This document shows, piece by piece, positions 1 through 6,070 of a DNA stretch of 12,619 bases. The stretch's first letter is position 1; the number at the start of each line of letters is the position of its first letter. Origin of the DNA: CAZSAT01 sp964604675 (lineage in GTDB: Bacteria > Myxococcota_A > UBA796 > CAJQPC01); the NCBI GenBank assembly GCA_964604675.1, contig CAZSAT010000172.1, positions 1-12,619 of the forward strand. Direction: 5' to 3'. The notes under the pieces are model-generated. The model made no database searches. It was not told the DNA's origin and was given only the letters and a program-made list of their open reading frames with translations. The position numbers were made by a program, and so were the translations under genes.

Positions 1-1414
1 TGCCGAAGCTCAGCACGTTCACGATGGCCTGCACGGTGCTCGAGATGATGAAGGGCCCGCCCGAGGCGCCCACCGCCATGAGGGGCACACCCTCGGGGTC
101 GAGCACCACGGTCGGTGTCATCGACGAGAGCGGCTTCTTCCCCGCTTCGACCTGGTTCGCTTCGCGCCCGATGAGCCCGTAGGTGTTCGGCACGCCCGGC
201 TTGGCGACGAAGTCGTCCATCTGGTTGTTCAGCAGGACACCGGACCTCGGCCCCACGACCTTGCTGCCGAAGCCGGTGTTCACGGTGTGGGTCAGCGCGA
301 CCGTGAGGCCGCTGGCGTCGATCACGGCGATGTGCTCCGTGCCCGCGTCCTCGGGGATCGAGACGGCGCTTCCATAGTCGTCTCGGTCCAGGGTGTGAGC
401 GGGATGGATCGACGCCCGCACAGCCTCGATGCGCTCCGGCGACAGCATCCGGTCGACGGGCACGTCCGTGAAGGCGGGATCGCCCATGAACGCCGCGCGG
501 TCGGCATAGGCGTGCTGGAACGCCTCGGCCAGCAGGTGGTCATACGCCGAGCTTCCGTGCCCGAGTGCGTCGAGATCGTAGCCGTCGAGCACACCGAGCA
601 CCTGCAAGAGCACAGCGCCACCTGATGACGGCGGCGGCATCGTGATGATGGTGTGATCGAGGTACGTCCCCACGAGCGGCTCGCGCACCGTGGGTTGGTA
701 GTCCGCCAGGTCCGCCAGCGTGATCAGGCCTCCAGCCGCACGCGCGGCCGCCACCAGGTCCTCGGCGACCCAGCCCGTGTGGAAGGCCTCCCCCTTCGAC
801 GCGACGAAGGCCTTCAACGCCTTGTGCAGGCGCGGGCGCTTCAGCATGGCCCCCTGCACCGGGGCGGAGGTCAGGCCGAACAGCGCCTCGGCCATGACGG
901 GGCGCTTCACCAGCCCGGCCGCCAGCTTGTGGCCCGCGGGGAAGCCGCGCTTGGCGTACCGCAAGGCCGGCTTGGCCACGGTCGCGAGCGGCAGCTGACC
1001 CCTGCGCGCGTGCAGGGCCATCAGCCCCCTCGCCTCGCCCGGCACGGCCACGGCCAGCCCACCGTCGACCGACAAGCCGTCGATCACCTCGCCCGCGTCG
1101 TCGCGGAAGAGCGCGGGGTGGCTGGCTGCGGGAGCCACCTCTCGGAAGTCCAACACCCAGCGTTCGTCGCCGTCGACCACCACCGCGAAGCCGCCACCAC
1201 CCAGTCCGGCCGCGCTGGGCTGCACCACGCTCACGGCCAGGGCGGCCGCCACCGCCGCGTCGACGGCGTTGCCGCCTTCTTCGAGGACCCAGGCGCCCGC
1301 TTCGCTCGCGAGCACGTGGTCGCTGGCCACCACCCCGAGCTCCCCTCGTTCGGGGCTCAGTGCGGCTGCGATGCAGAACAGGGCACTCGGCAGCAGAAGC
1401 CAGAGACGGCGCAC
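1..1414 (-). CDS. ggt: Gamma-glutamyltransferase (glutathione hydrolase), secreted, 3' end outside window
   Basis: This enzyme removes or transfers the gamma-glutamyl group of glutathione and related peptides in the periplasm. The precursor normally cleaves itself into a large and a small subunit at a conserved threonine, which becomes the N-terminal nucleophile. The 471 codons seen here run without a break from a GTG start to the window edge; the family is usually about 570-600 residues, so roughly 100 are missing. Visible features are an N-terminal signal peptide (MRRLWLLLPSALFCIAAALS), the early GGNAVDAAVAAALAVSVVQP block (about residues 52-71), the nucleophile Thr359 in GTEHIAVID, LLNNQMDDF (394-402), PLSSM (428-432) and the glycine-rich GASGGPF (449-455). 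These match the order in E. coli GGT. The GTG start has AAGGAG five bases upstream. It is the last gene seen of the minus-strand operon and lies nine bases after the membrane protein gene. Family assignment is very secure; the physiological substrate is not shown. Confidence 0.95.
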   Translation of the reverse strand, partial: MRRLWLLLPSALFCIAAALSPERGELGVVASDHVLASEAGAWVLEEGGNAVDAAVAAALAVSVVQPSAAGLGGGGFAVVVDGDERWVLDFREVAPAASHPALFRDDAGEVIDGLSVDGGLAVAVPGEARGLMALHARRGQLPLATVAKPALRYAKRGFPAGHKLAAGLVKRPVMAEALFGLTSAPVQGAMLKRPRLHKALKAFVASKGEAFHTGWVAEDLVAAARAAGGLITLADLADYQPTVREPLVGTYLDHTIITMPPPSSGGAVLLQVLGVLDGYDLDALGHGSSAYDHLLAEAFQHAYADRAAFMGDPAFTDVPVDRMLSPERIEAVRASIHPAHTLDRDDYGSAVSIPEDAGTEHIAVIDASGLTVALTHTVNTGFGSKVVGPRSGVLLNNQMDDFVAKPGVPNTYGLIGREANQVEAGKKPLSSMTPTVVLDPEGVPLMAVGASGGPFIISSTVQAIVNVLSFG

Positions 1415-1419
1415 ATCAG

Positions 1420-1425
1420 CTCCTT
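1420..1425 (-). promoter_or_regulatory. Ribosome binding site of ggt, overlapping the upstream stop codon
   Basis: AAGGAG lies five bases before the GTG at 1414. Its first two bases are the last two of the TAA stop (1426-1424) of the upstream membrane protein gene. A ribosome terminating there would sit on this site, so the two genes are probably translationally coupled. Confidence 0.7.
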
Positions 1426-2407
1426 AGAGGGACCAGGCGAGCCCGCCGAGCACCACGCTCACGAGCCAGAGCCGCCGGCCCTCCGACAGCATGCCAGAGA
1501 GCCGCAGCGGGACGAGGCTGCCCAGGCCAAAGCCGATGACGAGTGCCTCGCGGGTGGTGCTGGGCACACTCACGAAGGGCGATCCGAAGGCGTCGCCCAG
1601 CACGATGGACGCTGGCAGTGCGCCGCCGAGCACGCCCAGGAGGCCCGCCGCGGCCGCGAGGACCGGACCCCCGAGGCTGCCACCTTCGAGCAGCAACCAC
1701 TCCGTGGCCGGGGGCAGCTCGTGGGCCAGGCCGGCGTGACGGGCCGTCCAGGCCAGGAGCACGGCCGCCGCCAGCACGGCAAGGGTTCCCCGTGGCCAGC
1801 GCCAGCGACCCTTCCCGCTCACCGCGAGCCAGACCAGGCCGATGATCTGGGCGGCCATCGGCGCGGCGACGGCGACGATCCCGAGCGCCAGCAGCCCGCC
1901 CAGCGCGGGTCGGGCTGCGACGCCCGAGGGTCGAGCCACGAGCAGCAACAGCAAGCCGAGCCATGCGAGTTGCGGCTCCAGCGGTCCGATCGCAAGCGTC
2001 ATGGGACTTCCGACCGGGCTGAACAGCGCCGCAGCGGTCGCCGCCAACGCGACCCGGTGGGCACGCGCTCCGGCGGCCGGCGCGAGCAGCAGGACGGCCG
2101 GCACGGCCCCGAACGCGAAGCCGGCGAGCAGGCTGGCCAACAGCAGCGAGTCGCCGAGGCGGTCGCCCAGGTCGCTGCGCCGCGCGGCCACACCCATGCC
2201 CACCCAGGCGCAGAGCTGGAGCGTGAGGGCCGGCTGCCACCCCTCCGCGGCGGTGGCCGGCGCGAGAACGTCGAGCGCGAAGCCCGCGAGGACCACGGCC
2301 ACAGCCAGCGCGAGCGCGGCCGGACCCCGCCAGCGCCATGCGCCCATCGCGTGGAGGGCGACCAGTGGCACGGCGACGAGACCGAGGTCCCGGATCAGGG
2401 TCTCCAC
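1424..2407 (-). CDS. Uncharacterised polytopic inner-membrane protein
   Basis: I do not recognise this 327-residue protein. It is strongly hydrophobic, with about nine or ten probable membrane segments (for example residues 28-48, 60-75, 86-108, 118-140, 147-158, 168-195, 208-222, 248-270, 287-302 and 312-325) separated by short basic loops such as RWRWPR at 201-206. Two small-residue stretches, SPVGSPMTLAIG (130-141) and GDAFGSPFVSVPS (271-283), fall one in each half. They could mark an inverted-repeat transporter such as members of the ion-transporter superfamily, but this is a weak resemblance. The start chosen is GTG, three bases after the FAH gene's stop; no clear Shine-Dalgarno is seen, which suggests coupling by re-initiation. 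An ATG at residue 21 is an alternative but would delete the first hydrophobic segment. Its position just before secreted gamma-glutamyltransferase would fit uptake or export of amino acids or peptides; this is inference only. Confidence 0.8.
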   Translation of the reverse strand: METLIRDLGLVAVPLVALHAMGAWRWRGPAALALAVAVVLAGFALDVLAPATAAEGWQPALTLQLCAWVGMGVAARRSDLGDRLGDSLLLASLLAGFAFGAVPAVLLLAPAAGARAHRVALAATAAALFSPVGSPMTLAIGPLEPQLAWLGLLLLLVARPSGVAARPALGGLLALGIVAVAAPMAAQIIGLVWLAVSGKGRWRWPRGTLAVLAAAVLLAWTARHAGLAHELPPATEWLLLEGGSLGGPVLAAAAGLLGVLGGALPASIVLGDAFGSPFVSVPSTTREALVIGFGLGSLVPLRLSGMLSEGRRLWLVSVVLGGLAWSL

Positions 2408-2410
2408 GCC

Positions 2411-3223
2411 TCAGCCGCGGTCGTCGCGGTCGAACACCGGGCTGTGCAGACGTCCGACCTCTTCCACCTCGACGACGACCTCGTCGCCATCTTCCAGGGG
2501 ACCCACACCGGCAGGCGTGCCGGTCAGGATGACGTCCCCCGGGAAGAGGGTCATCACCTCGCTGACGAAGGCGATCAGCTCGGGCACCGAGAACACCATG
2601 TCGGCGGTGGTGCCGTCCTGCCGGAGCTCACCGTTCACCCACGCACGGACACGCAGGTCGCTCGGGTCGAGCCCCAGGGCGATGCTCGGGCCCAGCGGAC
2701 AGAAGGTGTCGAAGCCCTTTCCGCGAGCAAAGACACCGTCGGCGCGCTGAAAGTCGCGCGCCGTCACGTCGTTGGCCGCGGTGTAGCCCAGGACATGGTC
2801 CAGGGCGTCCTCCTCGCGCACACGGCTGGTGACCCGTGCGATGACGACGGCGAGCTCGGCTTCGTGGTCGACCCGCTTGGTCCTGGGAGGAATGAGGATC
2901 GGCGATCCCGGATCAGCGACCGCCGAGGGGGCCTTCAAGAAGACCTTCGGCACCGACGGGAGCGTCCGCCCCATCTCTTCGGCGTGGGCGCGGTAGTTCG
3001 TGCCGACGCCGACGATCTTGGAGGGGCGGCAGGGCGCCAGAGGCTCGCAGTCGGCGAGCGCGAGTGACGGACCGGCCGGCAGCCGCTCGTGGATCGCGAT
3101 CGGCGCGTCGCGGTGCGGCAAGCCGAAGGGCGGCGCCAGCAGCGGGAGGACCTCCTGCTCCTGCACGAGCCCCCAAGCCACCTGGCCGTCAGGGGCGCGG
3201 AAGCGGACGAGCCGCTCAGGCAA
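2411..3223 (-). CDS. Fumarylacetoacetate hydrolase (FAH) family protein, FAHD1/YcgM-like
   Basis: This is a 270-residue single-domain member of the FAH superfamily, magnesium- or manganese-dependent enzymes that cleave or decarboxylate beta-keto acids (acylpyruvases, oxaloacetate decarboxylases, homoprotocatechuate-pathway isomerase/decarboxylases). Visible motifs are IVGVGTNYRAHAEEMG (70-85), DHEAELAVVI (119-128) carrying the probable metal ligands E121 and E123, GYTAANDVTARDFQ (146-159) with the third ligand D152, RGKGFDTFCPLGP (167-179) and the C-terminal ILTGTPAGVG (232-241). All expected active-site blocks are present, so it should be active. The exact substrate cannot be read from sequence, and no aromatic-degradation genes are nearby. 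Start choice: the frame stays open further upstream but there it lies inside the SIR2-like gene. The TTG at 3223 has GGAGG six bases upstream, overlaps the preceding gene by eight bases, and starts directly before the conserved N-terminal strand. A GTG at 3181 is the alternative. Confidence 0.92.
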   Translation of the reverse strand: MPERLVRFRAPDGQVAWGLVQEQEVLPLLAPPFGLPHRDAPIAIHERLPAGPSLALADCEPLAPCRPSKIVGVGTNYRAHAEEMGRTLPSVPKVFLKAPSAVADPGSPILIPPRTKRVDHEAELAVVIARVTSRVREEDALDHVLGYTAANDVTARDFQRADGVFARGKGFDTFCPLGPSIALGLDPSDLRVRAWVNGELRQDGTTADMVFSVPELIAFVSEVMTLFPGDVILTGTPAGVGPLEDGDEVVVEVEEVGRLHSPVFDRDDRG

Positions 3224-3968
3224 GCTTGGCCTCCAGGGCTTCCAGCGCTTCGGCGGGATCCGCCGTGAAGGGCAGGATGCCGCGCCAGACCCACTTCTGC
3301 CACAGCGCGTCGGACAACTTGCCCTGCGGTACGGCCATGTGACAGCGCGGGAGCTCGCCGCCGTAGGCGTTGGAGAGCTCGTCCCACACCAGGTCGAAGT
3401 CGCTCTCCTGCGGTCCGAAGCCGACGAAGAACACGACATGGTCGCGCAGGATGACGCGAAGCTGCTTCCGGAACGCGGCGGCTCCGGGCCGCTCGCCCAG
3501 GTCGGCCACCGTCACGCGCACCGTGTCGGGTCGCTCGAGGCCGCCCCACAACTTGACGACGGCCCGCCGCCCCAGGTCGTGCTCGGGCACGTCCTGGCCC
3601 GGGTAGGCCACGTCGGCTGCACCGCCGAGGTCGGCGGCTGCGCGCTCGAGCAGCGTGTCCCAGCAGGTGGTGAAGATGCGCGGAAAGCGCTTCACAGCCA
3701 GGGTGTGGAAGATGCTTGGATCGATGTCCTCGAAGCCACGGTGGGCCTTCAGGGCGTCGAGCATCGCCGGTCGACCGTCGGCGTCCTCGCGGCGCGCGCA
3801 CGCCTCGGGCAGGAGGACCCGCTTCCCACAGATGTCCTTGCCGAGCTTCTTCTCGGACTGGGCGGACACCCCGGCCAGCTCAGCGGCCTCCACCGAGGCA
3901 CGGCTCCCGACGAACAGCACGCAGCGCGCCTCTTCGACGGCCTTGATGACTTCTTCGGGCAGGTTCAC
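3216..3968 (-). CDS. SIR2-like domain protein with altered catalytic signature
   Basis: This 250-residue protein follows the SIR2_2-like Rossmann layout but with changed key positions. GSRAS (21-25) after the hydrophobic strand VLFV stands where the family has a GAGxS NAD-binding turn. FTTCWDTLLERA (99-110) stands where the usual sequence is TTN-[YF]-D-x-LLE. VVKLWGGLERPDTV (137-150) stands where KLHG is expected, and HVVFFVGFGPQESDFDLVW (177-195) matches the conserved final strand with its G-x-x-x-x-D-x-D/DF pattern. The Asn and His that act in NAD cleavage are therefore Cys102 and Trp141 here, so sirtuin-type NAD hydrolysis is unlikely; nucleotide binding could remain. The GTG start overlaps the kinase stop by four bases (GTGA) and has GGAG five bases upstream. 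It sits between metabolic genes, and no partner defence gene is adjacent. The fold assignment rests on motif order read by eye; function is unknown. Confidence 0.75.
   Translation of the reverse strand: MNLPEEVIKAVEEARCVLFVGSRASVEAAELAGVSAQSEKKLGKDICGKRVLLPEACARREDADGRPAMLDALKAHRGFEDIDPSIFHTLAVKRFPRIFTTCWDTLLERAAADLGGAADVAYPGQDVPEHDLGRRAVVKLWGGLERPDTVRVTVADLGERPGAAAFRKQLRVILRDHVVFFVGFGPQESDFDLVWDELSNAYGGELPRCHMAVPQGKLSDALWQKWVWRGILPFTADPAEALEALEAKLA
3230..3234 (-). promoter_or_regulatory. Ribosome binding site deciding the TTG start of the FAH-family gene
   Basis: GGAGG lies inside the last codons of the SIR2-like gene, six bases before the TTG at 3223. It is the best-spaced site in the junction and supports a rare TTG start with an eight-base gene overlap. 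Confidence 0.6.
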
Positions 3969-4963
3969 GCGTTCTCCTCGACGGCGCGCACGGCGTCGCG
4001 CAGGGTCTCAGGCTTCCGACACACCGCGCCCACCTGGGCGACGACGAGGCTCGCGATGCGGGCGCCCAGGTCGCCGGAGGCGCTGGGGTGCCAGTCGCGC
4101 AGCCAGCCGTAGAGGTAGCCCGCGGCGTAGGCATCACCGGCTCCGGTGGTGTCCAGCGCGTCCACCGCGTGCACGCCGATCCGCGTCAGCTCGCCTGCGT
4201 GCACCACGAGGGAGCCTCGCGCGCCGGTCTTGACGATGACGGTGTCCAGCATCTCGGAGAGCTTCCAGGCCGCCGGTTCCGCATCGAGCCCGGTGAGCGC
4301 GCGCGCCTCCTCCTCGTTGACGAAGGCGATGCTGGCGTGGTCGCGGAGCACCTGGTGGATGGCATCGCCGACCGCGCCGATCACGAAGGGGTCGGCCACG
4401 TCCAGCGCGATGGGCACGCCGGATGCCTCCGCGACGCGGATGGCCTCCCAGGCGGTCTCTGCCATGGGACCACCGAGGAAGAGGTAGCCCGTGAGGTGCA
4501 GCAGGCGCGCGTCGCGCAACCGCGCTTCGAAGCCGCCGAGTCCGGAGAGTGCGACGGCCGCCCCGAGGTCGGTGAGCATGGTCCGCTCCGCATCGCTCGC
4601 GGAGATGATGGAGAGGCACTTGCCTGTGGCCATGGCGTCGGAGACCTGGAGTGCGTGGCCCCCGCAGGCCTCGTTCATCTGGGCCGCATACAGCTCCCCG
4701 AAGCTGTCGTTGCCGACCTGGCCCGCAAAGCACGCGCGCGCGCCCATCATGCCGAGGGCGACGATGGTGTTGGCGCAGGAGCCACCGGTGGCCAGGGTGG
4801 CACCGAGGGCCTCGAGGCCGTCGTACACCGCCTGCCAGCGGGCGTCGTCCACGGGATGCATCTGGCCCCGGGTCAGCTCCAGACGGCTCAGGATCTCGTC
4901 GTCCTCGATTCGAACCAGGGCATCGACCAGTGCGTTGCCGAGTCCGACCACGTCATGTGTCAC
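3965..4963 (-). CDS. PfkB-family kinase, adenosine-kinase/ribokinase-like
   Basis: This 332-residue protein is probably an ATP-dependent kinase for a nucleoside or sugar, acting in the cytoplasm. It opens with the strand DVVGLGNALVD (4-14), typical of adenosine-kinase-like PfkB proteins. It then has the substrate-binding TGGSCANT (59-66), the GQVGNDSFGELY block (81-92), the mid-domain NEEEARALTG (216-225) and the C-terminal signature DTTGAGDAYAAGYL (271-284) with catalytic base D277 and the anion hole GAG. Length is normal. The reading frame stays open for about 900 bases upstream, but that stretch is low-complexity and lies antisense to the flippase-like gene. The GTG at 4963 with GGAGG four bases upstream gives the normal family N terminus. 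It is the first gene of the five-gene minus-strand operon, so its promoter should lie in the 81-base divergent spacer. Adenosine is the most likely substrate by resemblance; other ribosides or sugars are possible. Confidence 0.93.
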   Translation of the reverse strand: MTHDVVGLGNALVDALVRIEDDEILSRLELTRGQMHPVDDARWQAVYDGLEALGATLATGGSCANTIVALGMMGARACFAGQVGNDSFGELYAAQMNEACGGHALQVSDAMATGKCLSIISASDAERTMLTDLGAAVALSGLGGFEARLRDARLLHLTGYLFLGGPMAETAWEAIRVAEASGVPIALDVADPFVIGAVGDAIHQVLRDHASIAFVNEEEARALTGLDAEPAAWKLSEMLDTVIVKTGARGSLVVHAGELTRIGVHAVDALDTTGAGDAYAAGYLYGWLRDWHPSASGDLGARIASLVVAQVGAVCRKPETLRDAVRAVEENA

Positions 4964-4967
4964 GGGA

Positions 4968-4972
4968 CCTCC
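4968..4972 (-). promoter_or_regulatory. Ribosome binding site of the PfkB kinase gene
   Basis: GGAGG four bases before the GTG at 4963 selects this start over the long open extension upstream and over the GTG at codon 5. Confidence 0.6.
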
Positions 4973-4995
4973 GTAGGGGCGGGCGCCTATCGCGT

Positions 4996-5013
4996 CTCGC
5001 GGGGCGCCGCGAG
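4996..5013. promoter_or_regulatory. Inverted repeat in the divergent spacer (possible operator or leader hairpin)
   Basis: CTCGCGG-GGCG-CCGCGAG is a perfect 7-bp inverted repeat with a 4-base loop, in the middle of the 81-base gap between the divergent kinase and flippase-like genes. It could be an operator shared by both directions or a 5'-leader hairpin. No convincing -35/-10 pair was found, and in such GC-rich DNA chance hairpins occur. Confidence 0.35.
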
Positions 5014-5044
5014 CTAAGCTGGGGGCGTCTCGAGGGATCTTCGC

Positions 5045-6070
5045 TTGCGCTCCGTCGACCTGCGCACCTGGGTAGCCGTCGCACTGAGCGCTCTGTTGAC
5101 CCTCTGGTTCGTCTGGACCGTGGAGTGGTCCACGCTCGCCGAGGCCTTCGCGACCGTGCGTCCGTGGCCCGTGGTGCTCGCCTGCTGCATGCTGCTGGGC
5201 GAGTTCGTGATGCGCGCGGCCCGCTGGCGGGTGTTGCTCCGCACCGTCGCACCGGGTGCTCGGGTGCGCCATCTCTTCAGCGCGACCGTCATCGGCGCGG
5301 CGGCGAACACGCTGCTCCCGGCCCGGGCGGGCGAGATCGCGAAGCCGCTCGTCGCCGCCCGGCGCACGCAGGCCGCGTTCACCTCCGTGCTCGTCTCCAC
5401 CCTCGTGGAGCGCGTCTTCGATCTCGTCGGGCTGATGAGCGTGCTGTTGCTGATGTCGCTGGTGATCCCCGACGACAGCCGCCTCTCCACCGGCGACGTC
5501 GAGCTCGTGCACAACCTCAAGCTCTACGGATCGGTGCTCGGCATCGTCGGCCTCCTGGCGCTCGTCGTCTTCTTCGTGCTCGCGACCCGTGGTGAGAACG
5601 CCCGGAAGCTCTTCGGCCTGATCGTCTCGGTGGCCCCGGCCCCGCTGCGCTCCAAGCTCTTGGAGCTCTACGAGGCGGCCATGGCTGGGCTGGGCGGCGC
5701 GCGTGACCGCCACGCCCTCTGGCAGGCGCCGGCATGGTCCCTGGCGATCTGGCTCAACGGCGCCGTGGCCATCTTCGTGCTCTTCGCGGCCTTCGATCTC
5801 GACCTGCCCTTCGGCGCGGCCTGCTTCACCGCAGTGGCCATTGCGCTCACGGTTGCGGTGCCCCAGGCGCCCGGCTTCTTCGGGGTCTTCCATGTCGCGA
5901 TCGAGAAGACGTTGGTGCTCTGGCAGGTCGACGTGGCCCCAGCCAAGGCCTTCGCCATCGTCTTCTGGGGCGTCAGCTTCCTGCCCGTGACCCTGGTCGG
6001 CCTCACGGCGTTGTGGCGGGAGGGGCTGTCGTTGCGTGGCATGTGGAGCGAGCGTTCGGACGAGCCGTGA
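5045..6070 (+). CDS. Flippase-like membrane protein, LPG_synthase_TM / UPF0104 family
   Basis: This 341-residue inner-membrane protein has about eight predicted segments (roughly 9-24, 42-56, 78-92, 114-141, 160-180, 228-250, 256-283 and 301-323). Family hallmarks are ANTLLPARAGEIAKP (87-101), ERVFDL (122-127) and PQAPGFFGVFHVA (273-285), the equivalents of the N-x-L-x-P-x-R-x-G-E and P-G-x-x-G-x-x-E blocks. The family includes the membrane half of MprF (flipping of aminoacyl-phosphatidylglycerol), the membrane part of archaeal AglD and hopanoid-associated HpnL. A role in moving lipid or lipid-linked substrates is therefore likely, but the substrate is unknown. There is no C-terminal MprF synthase domain. 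The start chosen is TTG with GAGGG eight bases upstream; the next in-frame start candidates are inside the first membrane segment. It heads a three-gene plus-strand operon, and its TGA stop overlaps the next gene's GTG by four bases, which supports a joint function with the two GT-C-like proteins. Confidence 0.9.
   Translation: MRSVDLRTWVAVALSALLTLWFVWTVEWSTLAEAFATVRPWPVVLACCMLLGEFVMRAARWRVLLRTVAPGARVRHLFSATVIGAAANTLLPARAGEIAKPLVAARRTQAAFTSVLVSTLVERVFDLVGLMSVLLLMSLVIPDDSRLSTGDVELVHNLKLYGSVLGIVGLLALVVFFVLATRGENARKLFGLIVSVAPAPLRSKLLELYEAAMAGLGGARDRHALWQAPAWSLAIWLNGAVAIFVLFAAFDLDLPFGAACFTAVAIALTVAVPQAPGFFGVFHVAIEKTLVLWQVDVAPAKAFAIVFWGVSFLPVTLVGLTALWREGLSLRGMWSERSDEP

Noticed and set aside
653..3067. 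An 804-codon open frame on the plus strand antisense to ggt, the membrane protein and FAH genes
   Set aside because: Its composition is low-complexity (Gln, Arg, His, Gly), with no domain, and it is the mirror of three well-supported genes in GC-rich DNA where stop codons are rare.
3224..3439. N-terminal extension of the FAH-family frame
   Set aside because: It lies within the SIR2-like gene in another frame, is Ser/Arg-rich, and the family N terminus matches the TTG start at 3223.
3216..4963. Kinase plus SIR2-like pair as an antiphage defence system
   Set aside because: The SIR2 catalytic residues are replaced, there is no argonaute, STAND, helicase or TIR partner, and the neighbours are metabolic enzymes.
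4964..5893. N-terminal extension of the kinase frame by about 310 codons
   Set aside because: It lies antisense to the flippase-like gene, is low-complexity and charged, and the GTG at 4963 with GGAGG gives the normal PfkB N terminus.
5734..6066. N-terminal extension of the first GT-C-like frame
   Set aside because: It lies out of frame inside the flippase-like gene, which has clear family motifs; the GTGA overlap at 6067 gives a natural start.
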